DNA from: a virus
Reading direction: 5' to 3' (one strand)
IMG/VR virus record: IMGVR_UViG_3300017971_000654
Coordinates: 1-28,437 of that record
DNA length: 28,437 nucleotides
Shown here piece after piece: positions 1-9,264 of the stretch. The translations under genes and the position numbers were made by a program. Each line of letters begins with the position of its first letter. The first letter of the stretch is position 1. The notes under the pieces are model-generated. The model had not been told where the DNA came from, searched no databases, and was given only the letters and a program-made list of their open reading frames with translations.

Positions 1-1045
1 AAAAAACACCACCAAAACTACTACCAGCTACTCGTTGTACCCATGTTATACCGTCTAAACTCGTTTGTATTTCGCCAGCAGTTCCTACAGCAACAAATAA
101 ATTTATACCAATATCAGCATTGTTAGAACATACAGCTTGAAAGTTTCCATTATACCCTACATCAAACTTCTGTTTTTCCCAATTTTCAACTTGCATACGT
201 TTTAGTTTATTTACTTCATCGAACCAATCAGAACCTAAATCAGATAAAGAATAATTAATAACATTTTGATTATCTGTTGCATCACTTGGAATAGTTGGCG
301 GACTTCCTGAACCAGCACCAGTCACATATCCTATATACCAATAACCCGCAAGTGCGTGCAATGTTTGATCGCTCTGTCTCGATACAGTTGGACCTAACAT
401 CAATACCGTATAATCCGCCGCCGTTTCACTTACTGTAGACTGTCCAAGTAATCCAGTAGTTGTGATCGTATTATTTCCACCACTATAAGAAACAGTACAC
501 GTTTCAATAGCAATCGCTTCAGTTGTAGCACCTATCGCCGGTGTATTTTTCCAGACTAAACAACTCCGTCCGGTATGTTCACGATCACCGTATATCAACG
601 AATTAACATTGAATGTTATATTCGTTCCGTTGTCAGTTACAGAAGTCGGCGTACCTGATTCACCTATCGTTTCTTCCCACTGAAGATATTCTGGATAAGC
701 TGTTCTAGCATTTATCTGTATACCACTTGGTTTAACATCATATTTTAACGCTATATCGTAATTTGTTGAATTGACATTTTCTATTTGAACATCTGTACAA
801 TAAACATTACTAGTCAAATCATGTCCAGAACCATCAGTACCACTTTGACTTGTGAGATCTATTTCATCATTTCCTGAAGCCGATATGACTACTTTTGTAC
901 TTCCAAACGTACCATCATCATCGTAAACCCTACTCAATACGTTCGCTAAAGAATTATTCAAATAATCCAGAAAGTAATCTTTAAAACTTTCTGTACCTAG
1001 TAACTTTTTAGTTACTATATTAGTGTATTTATCTCCAGTAGTCAT
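1..1045 (-). CDS. Tail-appendage-like protein, 3' end missing at window edge
   Basis: An open frame runs from an ATG at 1045 to position 1 without a stop, giving 348 codons of a longer protein. The N-terminus (MTTGDKYTNIVTKKLLG) is helical. The rest is rich in Ser, Thr, Gly, Asn and Asp with alternating hydrophobic residues, typical of beta-rich virion fibre proteins. Near the cut end it reads INLFVAVGTAGEIQTSLDGITW, and SLDGITW fits the Asp-box (S-x-D-G-x-T-W) of BNR/sialidase-type beta-propellers. A propeller therefore probably begins here and continues outside the window. The gene starts 19 bases after the stop of the 117-aa gene, last of the visible tail cluster, which suits a receptor-binding or host-surface-degrading role. 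That role is inferred; catalytic residues cannot be judged. The open frame is certain, the function moderate. Confidence 0.75.
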   Translation of the reverse strand, partial: MTTGDKYTNIVTKKLLGTESFKDYFLDYLNNSLANVLSRVYDDDGTFGSTKVVISASGNDEIDLTSQSGTDGSGHDLTSNVYCTDVQIENVNSTNYDIALKYDVKPSGIQINARTAYPEYLQWEETIGESGTPTSVTDNGTNITFNVNSLIYGDREHTGRSCLVWKNTPAIGATTEAIAIETCTVSYSGGNNTITTTGLLGQSTVSETAADYTVLMLGPTVSRQSDQTLHALAGYWYIGYVTGAGSGSPPTIPSDATDNQNVINYSLSDLGSDWFDEVNKLKRMQVENWEKQKFDVGYNGNFQAVCSNNADIGINLFVAVGTAGEIQTSLDGITWVQRVAGSSFGGVF

Positions 1046-1064
1046 AACTAAACACCATTCCTAT

Positions 1065-1418
1065 TTAACTAACTTTTCCAAACTTAGGTAGAACATTAAC
1101 AACCATTTCGAGATTACCTGAACCACTAGTATGATCCCAAGCAATTCTAGCATATCTATATTTACAAACTACCTCTTCATAACCAGAACCAGGTGTACCA
1201 CCTGGATTGATAGCGAATGTAAACGGTATCTCTTGCCAACCTACACCACCACCGGCAAGAGAATCGTCGTTTGTGACTTCTAAATCAAAATCGCCAGATA
1301 AATCGTTTGTCCAAGTATACGTGATACTAAATTCGTCAGAATATCTTAAATCAATAACTAAACTGTTTGTATCGGCGCCTATAACACCACCGTCAAAAAT
1401 AGTTCCTGCTGTTTTCAT
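1065..1418 (-). CDS. Small beta-rich virion protein, function unknown (117 aa)
   Basis: This small protein has no signal peptide or membrane segment and is predicted to be mostly beta strand (LVIDLRYSDEFSITYTWTN, GDFDLEVTNDDS, CKYRYARIAWDH, NLEMVVNVLPKFG). The pattern resembles a single beta-sandwich or jelly-roll domain of the kind used as decoration or fibre tip in phages, but I do not recognise a family. The ATG is preceded by a good Shine-Dalgarno (TAGGAGAAATATAAA-ATG). It lies 12 bases after the stop of the gpI/fibre fusion gene and just before the truncated appendage gene, so it is probably a tail appendage or its chaperone. Functional assignment is weak; the coding call is strong because of the SD and tight spacing. 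Confidence 0.8.
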   Translation of the reverse strand: MKTAGTIFDGGVIGADTNSLVIDLRYSDEFSITYTWTNDLSGDFDLEVTNDDSLAGGGVGWQEIPFTFAINPGGTPGSGYEEVVCKYRYARIAWDHTSGSGNLEMVVNVLPKFGKVS

Positions 1419-1430
1419 TTTATATTTCTC

Positions 1431-4400
1431 CTATGTTACAGAATACGGTAAAGAAACTTTACCAAAAACATTTGCATTGCCGTCTAATTTGCTACCTAAA
1501 TAAAAAAACATCACTGTCTGAACGTATTGAGCCCAACGATTAGTCGTATCAGATACACCGCCGGTTGTAGCGCCCTGTACTTCAATCGTCCCAAGTGTTG
1601 GATCTAACGTTATAACCATCGGTTGATAAGCACTAAACGTTATTACTGTAGTATCGGCAACTAAAGATCCGTTTGCATACATTTCTATTTTACCGGCAGC
1701 ACCGGCAGCACTATTATATCTCAAAAATACTTCTTGCCCTGTAGTTGAATTGTATAAAGTATAAATATAAAAGTCTTGTTCCGGTGCTTCGGTTGTTCCG
1801 AATTCTGGCTCCCATAAAATCGAATGCCTTTGTTTACTTATACTTGTAGAAAAACTACTTAAAGCTAAACTCGCCGTTCCAGCTTTACGCATACAAGGTT
1901 CTTCTCTGTCAGCAGGTTCTGAATTTGGTTCTACCCTAGCGTGCCATAAATATAAACCACTTGAACCATCACCTTGATAACTATTAGAACCATCCTCGTC
2001 TGCCAAGTATATATAAACAGAACTCGAACCAGAAGAAGTAGTTGTGTCAACTATCCAACACCTATACCAATCATCACCTACATATTCTATACCAGAACTT
2101 TCAAGATTAGTTGTTGTACCTACGGCGCCGTTTGTTAAATCAAAATATGCTGATGGTAAAGCACCACCGCTAAACTGTCCGCTTGAAGCAAAGTTTATTC
2201 TGATAAAATCGCGTTCGCCGGCTTTAGCATATACACTAAATACATACTGTGTAGCATCAGAATAAGAAATACTAGCAGAATAAGCAGCATGAACGTCGTC
2301 TGAAGAATCTTCTATCAGTTTATCTGCCGTAAGTGTTCCATTCGGTGAAACTATAGAATTCTCTGATATAGTCGCTTGCGCTTTAGTCCAGTCACTATCA
2401 TCAAGTTCATTCGGATGTGTTACCATATTTACTGTTGGTAAACTGATAACACTAGGACGATCGCCGATCTCTAGTTTAGCATTCCATAAATACAAACCAC
2501 TTGAACCATCGCCGTTATATGATTCATTTCCTTCAGTGTCACACAAATAAAATGTACATGGCGTAGACGATGCAAGATTAGATTCCTGTGATATATAACA
2601 TCTATACCAACCACCACCAACATCTTCTATTCCATAATTGCTTGGACTACCTTGTGCACCTGGACTAGTACCTATAACACCATTAGTTAGATCAAAATCA
2701 ACATTTGTTTCATCTGTAAACCCTGTTGTTGCTATATTCATTCGTAACCAAGTTCGTTCACCGGCTTTAGCGTATACACTAAAACAATAATCCGAAGAAC
2801 CGTCCGGCGTTTTATATTGTTGCATTACATGATTGTTTGATGATGTACTATCCTCTACTAGTTTATCTGCCGTAAGCGTTCCATCCGGTGCCCTTGTAGT
2901 ATTCGCCGTCACAGTAGTTCTAGTTTTTGTCCAGTCACTATGATTAAACTCTTGAGCCCTTGTAAAAAGATTTGTGTTTGTATGTATTGGACTTGTCGGA
3001 AAATAACCTTTTTCTATTTGTGTATTCCATATATAAGCACCACTTGATCCATCGCCTAAATATGTTACTGTTTCGTCATATTCTGTCACATATAAATAAG
3101 CTGATGTTGCTGTTTCTGAATCACTAGTTGCTATAACCCAACATCTATACCAATCATTTCCAATATCATATATGCCAGAACTATCTATTCCGGCACCCTC
3201 TGTTCCTACTTCGCCGTTTACTAAATCAAAATGGCAATATGTATTAACCGGGAAACCGGCAGAAAGAACTATTTGAATATCACGTCCATTACCTTTAGCA
3301 TACACACTAAAACAATATTTTGAACTACCATCAGGAGTAAACGCCGAACTTTGGTATACTGTATGTGAAGAATTACTAGAGTCTTCTCTGATTCTACTAG
3401 CTGTTTCTGTATTGTTCGGCGCAGTTATAGTAATGCTAGGAACATCAACATTACCAACAGACCAAGTAGAACCATCTAAACGTTGCGATTGATCTAAATA
3501 GTTAGATGCTTCACCTTCACTTAGTAAAGCTAATCTGTTATATAGCCTACCATAAATAGCCATATTAGAATTATAATAATCACTTACTGAATTTTCGTTA
3601 ATGTTATACCTTGGACCTAACCAATTACTATAACTAACATCTAAAATATCGGCATAGCTTTCTAATTCAGTATCAACTGTATCTATTGATTCTATTTCTT
3701 CACAACATATGTAACAATCACGTACAAGAAAACCAACACCATCAGGGTAAACTAATGGTGAATAATCTGTAGTTTCAATAACCAGATTACCGTCTATAAA
3801 AATACTTATCTTTAGTTGGATGCCTTCCCAACACAATTGAACTCTAAATCCATAATATATATCCTCATATAGTTCTATGGTTGTAGAGGTGAGAATTTCA
3901 GATAAATATCTACTTTTATCATAATACTTTCTTATATATAATGTGTTCGGTATATAGTTTATACAATAACCATTTACGATATAAGATTCAAAATTGCTAC
4001 CAGTTGTTTCAGACTTGTTTATAAAAAGGTTTATATTAGGATTTGTATCTGTTTCATGATATTTAATTCTAGCATACGTAATCTGAGATACCCATTCTGA
4101 AGATACTACATTATTCCATGCAACTTCTATATCATCATTATCATTTTCACCTACTTGCATATAACCATCTTCAACAGTTATAGAATATGTACTTGAATCG
4201 CTCCATTGTGAATCATCACTGTCTATAATAAAGCGATCTAAAAATCTTAGATACGTAATCTCCCATGATTCACCAGTCGCACGGAAAATATTATTCATTA
4301 AATTTTCAACTAATGTTCTGTTCAAACTACCTGAATCAACTATTCTTAGATTAGATATATATTCGCTACCTAATTCATCTGGATCTGGTAAAGCTATACA

Positions 4401-4838
4401 CCAAGGATCAACGCCTTCATGTTCTTCACCGGGGCCGGTTTCATCTAACACCCATCTGAAATCAAACCAATTCCATATAAGATTACGTCCACCAGTTACA
4501 TAGTATAAAACTTCTTGGATTATATCTTCTGAACCACGTTCCTTCCAAAGTTCAGCAGATACCACGATCAAACGACGTAATTCATTATAAGTCAAACCAG
4601 AAGTTATATTATCTAGGTTATCAGTCCAACCAACAATATTTTTTAAGTACTGTAAATACTCATCTGGACAATCCGAAACAGACCACAAATCCGGTATTGT
4701 CTGTATAATATTTGCGTTTGTTTCCCAAACACTTTGTGGTCCTGTTAAGTAACGTTCTAGAAACTGTAATCCCTCGCGCTGATCCGCCATACGGATTGCG
4801 CCGATTATAAAATCATATATTTGTCTAGGTACAGTCAT
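1431..4838 (-). CDS. gpI-like baseplate protein fused to a modular tail-fibre region (1135 aa)
   Basis: Residues 1-200 look like the P2 gpI family (phage tail protein I), the baseplate component to which fibres attach: helical, with IGAIRMADQREGLQFLERYL, LQYLKNIVGW and LRRLIVVSAELWKERGS. P2 gpI itself is only about 180 aa, so this protein is a large fusion. Residues 200-390 form a LamG/jelly-roll-like domain (IFIDGNLVIETTDYSP, DGVGFLVRD). Residues 446-618, 621-798 and 802-977 are three homologous modules sharing DWTK, GTLTADKL-ED, FSVYAKAGER, FDLTNG-VGT, GxxWYRC and GDGSSGLYLW. Residues 985-1135 form a beta-rich end domain. The ATG overlaps the stop of the gpJ-like gene (TAATG) with GGCGGGA as SD. 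The likely role is to bridge the baseplate and carry a receptor-binding fibre. Confidence 0.85.
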   Translation of the reverse strand: MTVPRQIYDFIIGAIRMADQREGLQFLERYLTGPQSVWETNANIIQTIPDLWSVSDCPDEYLQYLKNIVGWTDNLDNITSGLTYNELRRLIVVSAELWKERGSEDIIQEVLYYVTGGRNLIWNWFDFRWVLDETGPGEEHEGVDPWCIALPDPDELGSEYISNLRIVDSGSLNRTLVENLMNNIFRATGESWEITYLRFLDRFIIDSDDSQWSDSSTYSITVEDGYMQVGENDNDDIEVAWNNVVSSEWVSQITYARIKYHETDTNPNINLFINKSETTGSNFESYIVNGYCINYIPNTLYIRKYYDKSRYLSEILTSTTIELYEDIYYGFRVQLCWEGIQLKISIFIDGNLVIETTDYSPLVYPDGVGFLVRDCYICCEEIESIDTVDTELESYADILDVSYSNWLGPRYNINENSVSDYYNSNMAIYGRLYNRLALLSEGEASNYLDQSQRLDGSTWSVGNVDVPSITITAPNNTETASRIREDSSNSSHTVYQSSAFTPDGSSKYCFSVYAKGNGRDIQIVLSAGFPVNTYCHFDLVNGEVGTEGAGIDSSGIYDIGNDWYRCWVIATSDSETATSAYLYVTEYDETVTYLGDGSSGAYIWNTQIEKGYFPTSPIHTNTNLFTRAQEFNHSDWTKTRTTVTANTTRAPDGTLTADKLVEDSTSSNNHVMQQYKTPDGSSDYCFSVYAKAGERTWLRMNIATTGFTDETNVDFDLTNGVIGTSPGAQGSPSNYGIEDVGGGWYRCYISQESNLASSTPCTFYLCDTEGNESYNGDGSSGLYLWNAKLEIGDRPSVISLPTVNMVTHPNELDDSDWTKAQATISENSIVSPNGTLTADKLIEDSSDDVHAAYSASISYSDATQYVFSVYAKAGERDFIRINFASSGQFSGGALPSAYFDLTNGAVGTTTNLESSGIEYVGDDWYRCWIVDTTTSSGSSSVYIYLADEDGSNSYQGDGSSGLYLWHARVEPNSEPADREEPCMRKAGTASLALSSFSTSISKQRHSILWEPEFGTTEAPEQDFYIYTLYNSTTGQEVFLRYNSAAGAAGKIEMYANGSLVADTTVITFSAYQPMVITLDPTLGTIEVQGATTGGVSDTTNRWAQYVQTVMFFYLGSKLDGNANVFGKVSLPYSVT
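1908..3503 (-). repeat. Three tandem protein-coding modules of about 175 codons
   Basis: Module 1 is encoded at about 3503-2985, module 2 at 2978-2445 and module 3 at 2435-1908, all within the gpI/fibre fusion gene. They align through DWTK (modules 2 and 3; more diverged in 1), TADKLxED, FSVYAKAGER (FSVYAKGNGR in 1), FDLTNG (FDLVNG in 1), WYRC and YxGDGSSGxYxW. DNA identity is only partial, so this is an old duplication, not a recent array. Modules 2 and 3 are closest to each other. Confidence 0.85.
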
Positions 4839-7021
4839 TATCCCGCCGTTATAACAATAGTTCCGGCAACCGGCAATTCTCTAGATAACAATTCTAGATT
4901 AGCGGCAAACCCGTTGATAGTTAAATTCTCTACCCTTGTAATATTTGAATCTGAAGCAAATATTTCATGAGTTATTCTTGATAAATAAACATCCTCACCA
5001 AACTGCCATTCAAATTCAACACCGTCTGATTTTCTTGTATCAGGTTGTAGTAATGCTGTAAGACTATCCTCTATAGCATCTACATCTAAAGCATCATAAA
5101 CAGTAGCGGTGATATTCACAACCTTTTGAGTATAGTTTGTAGAAGTAATCTCTTGATTAGCTACAAGTCTTTTAGGTTTTACCGGTGACGAATACCGATC
5201 ACCGTTGAAATATTCATCTAACGCCGATAACTGTGCAGAAGTAGCAACCCCACCGCCGGCAGTTACTACAACTAATTCAACAGTCTTAGGACCAAAACCA
5301 CCTTCAACGGCATAACCTCTTATAAATATTTTTGAATTCGTGTTTTCATCTATGTAATCCAACAACATAGATTCTATATCGTCTGGACTAATTGCAACCG
5401 TTTTAGTTCTCAAAGATGCTGGACCAGATATTTTTGCAAGTTCTAAACTCTCTGTACTTGCCGATTGCGATTCTTGCCAACCAACCGCCGGCCTTGGGTT
5501 CCATACTGAAGACACATCGGTTAAACCAGACTTGTCTACCACTATAGTGTTTGCACCAACATTACCATCAGCATCGGCATCATAACGATATACAGAAGCT
5601 ATAGTTGATCCACTTCCTGGTATCTTTCCTCTAATCCCATCACCAAAAGTAAATGTTGCCCGATCGTCTTCACCTAGTGAAACAGTGTAATGTTTACTGA
5701 CAGATGTACTCTGTAGAAAATCATCAACCCTAGTCCATTCAACAGAATCAACCGTTACAGTTTCCGATTCATCTATAAAACCTGTTTTTACAGTAGAAAA
5801 TTCTTGATCCGCTGAACCATCAGAAGTACCCATGTTAGATTCTGTAAACGTTTGTCCCTGGATCATAGATACTTTAACATATTGATCACCTTGATCAATT
5901 ACTATTCGATCTATTATAGGTGCTGTTCCGTCAGTATAAGATATAACACGATAACGTATCCAGTAATTTGTTTCACCGTTTATCTCTGCCGTTTCCCAAC
6001 TCTCTGTTAAATTTTCTGGTAAAGTATATTCAACAGTATCAGAAGAAGATAGATTAGATGTGTTATCTGTAACGTCGCTTATTTCTTTCCAAGCACTACC
6101 TACAGTATAATGAGTTTCATCGGTATCAAGATCGGCAAGTTGCTGTCCTAATAGTGTTGTGGTTGTTATATAATTCTTGTTTCCTTCTCCGTAATCTGCC
6201 CATTCTGAGATTACATCTTCATAAGTACCTGAAGCGTCTAGCTGAACCCTAACAGATGTACCTGTCCGTTCGCTAGTGCCAAGAATACCATCAACGGCAA
6301 AACGTAAAGTTGAACCTACAAGAGTAACATCATCTGGATTATCATCTAAATAATCGCCGTCGTAATACTCCCATAGCCCAACTAATCCACTTGAACCTGT
6401 GTCAAGTGTTATATCTAACTGATCCCACATCACCCCGCTATGTCCTATATATAAACAGTCTCGATTAGCAGGAACAGACCAAGGTGTAAAATCGTCGCCG
6501 GGTGCGCTGTTTGCTTCTGTTGTATAATCTGTATATGTATCTGTACTTTGATCGTATGCAAACACGTTTGTAAGATCACCTGTTTCACTTGCGGCGACAG
6601 TTAAAGCCGTTAACGCTTCATAATATATAGTGGTTCCTGTAACTTGCGCTTTAGTTGCTACTTTTGAATTCGCTGAAACTACTACTGTAGAAGCCGATAA
6701 AGCACCGGTTAATTTCATAACTATATCGACTTCTGCCGGTGATACCGAACTCAAATCATAGTCGATTAGCTTCAACATGTTCCTGATATTTTCTGGTAAC
6801 TGTGCTGTGACTAATGTGCTCTCATTAGCTACCATATCAGCAAGTGTATTATTTAAATGTCCTACAAGGGCAAACGCCCTTAGTAATTGTATCAAAGGTT
6901 CTTGTGGAGATTCATCTGTTAATTCAGGTAAATTAATTCTTTTAAACTGGATTAGTGATTCTAAAATTTCACCGTAATAAAATGAAGCCCAATTAAAACT
7001 AGGTATTGAAATAGTTGTCAT
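4838..7021 (-). CDS. Baseplate wedge protein, gpJ/gp6-like (727 aa)
   Basis: This is the main wedge protein linking the central hub to the baseplate periphery; in Mu/P2 it is gpJ (Mu gp47), in T4 gp6. The diagnostic part is residues 455-490, ATFTFGDGIRGKIPGSG followed by IASVYRYDADADGNVGAN, matching the family pattern of a GDG-x-G-x-x-P loop and a YR...G..GN motif. The N-terminus (ESPQEPLIQLLRAFALVG, then ENIRNMLKLIDY) is also typical. At 727 aa it is more than twice the length of P2 gpJ, closer to the large gpJ/gp6-type proteins of big myophages and contractile injection systems; the extra length is a beta-rich region around residues 150-440. It follows the gp25-like gene by 3 bases with SD GGAGTGTAACAA-ATG and overlaps the gpI-like gene, the classic W-J-I order. 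Confidence 0.92.
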   Translation of the reverse strand: MTTISIPSFNWASFYYGEILESLIQFKRINLPELTDESPQEPLIQLLRAFALVGHLNNTLADMVANESTLVTAQLPENIRNMLKLIDYDLSSVSPAEVDIVMKLTGALSASTVVVSANSKVATKAQVTGTTIYYEALTALTVAASETGDLTNVFAYDQSTDTYTDYTTEANSAPGDDFTPWSVPANRDCLYIGHSGVMWDQLDITLDTGSSGLVGLWEYYDGDYLDDNPDDVTLVGSTLRFAVDGILGTSERTGTSVRVQLDASGTYEDVISEWADYGEGNKNYITTTTLLGQQLADLDTDETHYTVGSAWKEISDVTDNTSNLSSSDTVEYTLPENLTESWETAEINGETNYWIRYRVISYTDGTAPIIDRIVIDQGDQYVKVSMIQGQTFTESNMGTSDGSADQEFSTVKTGFIDESETVTVDSVEWTRVDDFLQSTSVSKHYTVSLGEDDRATFTFGDGIRGKIPGSGSTIASVYRYDADADGNVGANTIVVDKSGLTDVSSVWNPRPAVGWQESQSASTESLELAKISGPASLRTKTVAISPDDIESMLLDYIDENTNSKIFIRGYAVEGGFGPKTVELVVVTAGGGVATSAQLSALDEYFNGDRYSSPVKPKRLVANQEITSTNYTQKVVNITATVYDALDVDAIEDSLTALLQPDTRKSDGVEFEWQFGEDVYLSRITHEIFASDSNITRVENLTINGFAANLELLSRELPVAGTIVITAG

Positions 7022-7024
7022 TTG

Positions 7025-7405
7025 TTACACTCCAGATGAAAATGTTTTCTGGAAACTAAAAGGAGTATCTGTTTCTAAGTTTATAAAATTACAACTTAAA
7101 GTCAATTCGTTTCCTTCAGTATTTGAATTGAATTTTACAGTATTCATCATCAACTTGTATAGTTTGTCTTCTTCAAACTCTTTTGATATTTTACGCAATC
7201 GGTTTACAATACTTGCCCTAAGTTGTGTATTATTCAAACCAAAAATCATAACCTCACCTAAAGCAACATCCTGTTGAAAAGCATTTTCATTGTCACCATC
7301 ACCAAGCGCAAGATTTATAATCTTTCTAGCTTGATCGTCACCGTCTGTAGTATCTGTACCTCCTAATGAATTTACTCTTAATGGTAATGATAAACCTTTA
7401 GCCAT
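7025..7405 (-). CDS. Baseplate wedge protein, gp25/gpW-like (126 aa)
   Basis: A small baseplate protein of the T4 gp25 / P2 gpW family, which forms the inner wedge and is thought to help trigger sheath assembly. Its length is normal for the family. Visible features are LSLPLRVNSLGG at the N-terminus, a central GEVMIFGLNNTQLRASIVNRLRKI segment like the family's conserved 'P..G' to helix region (though with GLNN where E-P-R motifs are more usual), and a C-terminal strand pair (NELTLSCNFINL). It lies between the spike and gpJ-like genes, exactly the usual position, with SD GAGGTATAATT-ATG. The family call rests on position, length and pattern; the sequence is divergent. Confidence 0.75.
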   Translation of the reverse strand: MAKGLSLPLRVNSLGGTDTTDGDDQARKIINLALGDGDNENAFQQDVALGEVMIFGLNNTQLRASIVNRLRKISKEFEEDKLYKLMMNTVKFNSNTEGNELTLSCNFINLETDTPFSFQKTFSSGV

Positions 7406-7414
7406 AATTATACC

Positions 7415-8074
7415 TCATAAACTTGTAACTAACTGTGAATAAACCGTAGGTGGTAATGGAATAGCCGGTGGTCCACTTGGTCCCATCATTGTTGGGTGTG
7501 TATGTGCATCAAAAATAGCTTTAAATAATTGCCCTAACACTATAGGCTCTGTAGCATTTTCACCTAACTGTATCGAATTATCAGAAATAACTATTTTTAC
7601 AGCACCGTTATTATAAGAAATTGTAATCGTACCTGCTGAATTATCCATAATAAACTGATGCCCACCTACACAGTTTATCGTAATCAATTCAGAACCTTCA
7701 GTATCATCAAAAATAAATGTATGCCCAGCAGGAGTAGCAAAACCACGGCGTTTACCATAGTTAGTCAGAAACTCTTCGTTTATAGGTGTATCAGAATTAT
7801 AATATCTTTTACCAAGCCAACACGGATTAGGCGCTTCAATAAATGCTTGCCCATAACTCTGATCTTTATCGCTACCAGTTACAACTTCTATTTCAACTTC
7901 TTCCCCTATATCTGGAATATAAAACCAACCCCAATCCAATTTCGGATAGATCCAAGTATTATATTTCACCTCATCTGAACCAAATAAACCAACACAAGAA
8001 ACCTGAATACCGCCACGCTGATCAGGATCTTGGTTGTCTAATACAGTTGCATCATATGTTTCTATATTATTCAA
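7415..8074 (-). CDS. Baseplate spike / central puncturing protein, gpV/gp45-like (219 aa)
   Basis: The trimeric spike at the tip of the tail tube that pierces the host envelope. Residues 8-85 fit the OB-fold of gpV/gp5/VgrG-type spikes (DATVLDNQDPDQRGGIQVSC, then WFYIPDIGEEVEIEV). Residues 110-175 have the short-strand repeats of the spike beta-helix (ATPAGHTFIFDDTEG, GGHQFIMDN, AVKIVISDNSIQLG). The end, AHTHPTMMGPSGPPAIPLPP, is the His-rich/Pro-rich tail common in gp45-type spikes. No lysozyme domain is present. I accept the TTG start: it has SD AAAGGTG six bases upstream, overlaps the hub stop by four bases (TTGA), and no ATG lies early in frame. Confidence 0.9.
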   Translation of the reverse strand: MNNIETYDATVLDNQDPDQRGGIQVSCVGLFGSDEVKYNTWIYPKLDWGWFYIPDIGEEVEIEVVTGSDKDQSYGQAFIEAPNPCWLGKRYYNSDTPINEEFLTNYGKRRGFATPAGHTFIFDDTEGSELITINCVGGHQFIMDNSAGTITISYNNGAVKIVISDNSIQLGENATEPIVLGQLFKAIFDAHTHPTMMGPSGPPAIPLPPTVYSQLVTSL

Positions 8075-9264
8075 TCTATCACCTTTCGCGCTGTGAAATC
8101 CAACTTATAACCTTCGGTAGCTGTAAAGTAATGTCTAACCCTAGCAAAATAATAATCACCGGATAAACTTATATCTGGTAATTCTAATTTATGTATTTGC
8201 CGTGCAAATATATCTTTAACACCTATCGAAGTGCCACGTCCTACGATGAAGTTTTCTCGCTTTTTTCTCCACCACATCTGAGCCCAAACTTTAGCTTCTG
8301 CCGGTGTCTTAAACTTTATATCCGAAACAACCTCTATCGCATAATCTCCAAAAAATAATTTCATAACAGATCCGCCGGTTGTATAAGTGTCACCAATCGT
8401 TTCTGTTGCATCACCTGTATATTCCATATCAGGAACAGATTCACTATCATTGAACTCTTCTAATACAGTTTGTGGCGCTTCTTTTGTTGATCCTTGTATC
8501 CTTCCCTGTACTTGTAACTTTGTAACCGCACCAGATAAAGCTAACTCCGGTCTAAAATCTATAATCGCACCATTAGTTCCAGGACCATATTCAAGAGTGT
8601 ATTTTTCTTCTTGTTCTTTTTTTAAAGTGGCTGGGTCTCTAAAATGTAAAACCCAACCGTCGCCAAGTTGAAAGTCTACCCAGAATACATACCCCATTAC
8701 ATTCGCCATTGATTCCACATACTCATAATCTGTCATATCTACTTTTTGTGGTGTTACATATCTATTCGGCGTTTCGTCTATATCTAAATGTCCAAAGCTA
8801 TATGGATCTCTATTCGCTACCTGTTCAACGGCTTCATGAATCAAAACACTTTCACCGACGATTCTTTCTTTACTTTTTTCAACCGCCGGTTTGTGTTGCA
8901 TCATTAAAAAATCATGAGTATGCCCTATAATTTCTATCGTTGGAAAGCCAGATGAAGGATAAGCAATTTGAACGTTTGTAATAATTGTACGCCCTATAAA
9001 ACTTAAACTAGAACCATAACCAAAGAATATATCTAAAGGATTTCCAGGTTGCCATAACTTAGAATCACTTAAAATAAAATCAGGGTTTATCAAAGTTACT
9101 CTAGCTTCATCAGCAATACCATCAGCACTTTCATATTCTAAACTCACAACAAACTTAGATAGATTAAGTCCTAACTCTATTTCACCTACAGAAACATCAA
9201 AACGCGGCGCTTCAAAATCCGTATTCTCAGAATCTAATATCGATGTTATAGGTGATAACTTCAT
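8071..9264 (-). CDS. Baseplate hub protein, gpD/gp27-like (397 aa)
   Basis: The hub protein (P2 gpD, late control D family; T4 gp27; VgrG N-terminal part) forms the ring that connects tube to spike. Family-like features are an early strand-rich half (VSLEYESADGIADEARVTL, PLDIFFGYGSSLSFIGRTIITNVQ), the TIEIIGHTHDFLMM segment, a middle helical region with YEYVESMANVMGYVFWVD, and the late KTPAEAKVWAQMWWRKKRENF segment, which recalls the 'A...A.a.l.......g..' region of the family. Length is normal (P2 gpD is about 390 aa). It overlaps the LysM gene by one base (TAATG, SD AGGTTTG) and precedes the spike gene, the standard hub-spike pair. No lysozyme or other enzymatic domain is seen. Confidence 0.9.
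   Translation of the reverse strand: MKLSPITSILDSENTDFEAPRFDVSVGEIELGLNLSKFVVSLEYESADGIADEARVTLINPDFILSDSKLWQPGNPLDIFFGYGSSLSFIGRTIITNVQIAYPSSGFPTIEIIGHTHDFLMMQHKPAVEKSKERIVGESVLIHEAVEQVANRDPYSFGHLDIDETPNRYVTPQKVDMTDYEYVESMANVMGYVFWVDFQLGDGWVLHFRDPATLKKEQEEKYTLEYGPGTNGAIIDFRPELALSGAVTKLQVQGRIQGSTKEAPQTVLEEFNDSESVPDMEYTGDATETIGDTYTTGGSVMKLFFGDYAIEVVSDIKFKTPAEAKVWAQMWWRKKRENFIVGRGTSIGVKDIFARQIHKLELPDISLSGDYYFARVRHYFTATEGYKLDFTARKVID

Noticed and set aside
1431-4838. Diversity-generating retroelement target in the fibre gene
   Set aside because: No reverse transcriptase or template repeat is in the window, and module differences are spread over all residues, not limited to adenine-derived sites.
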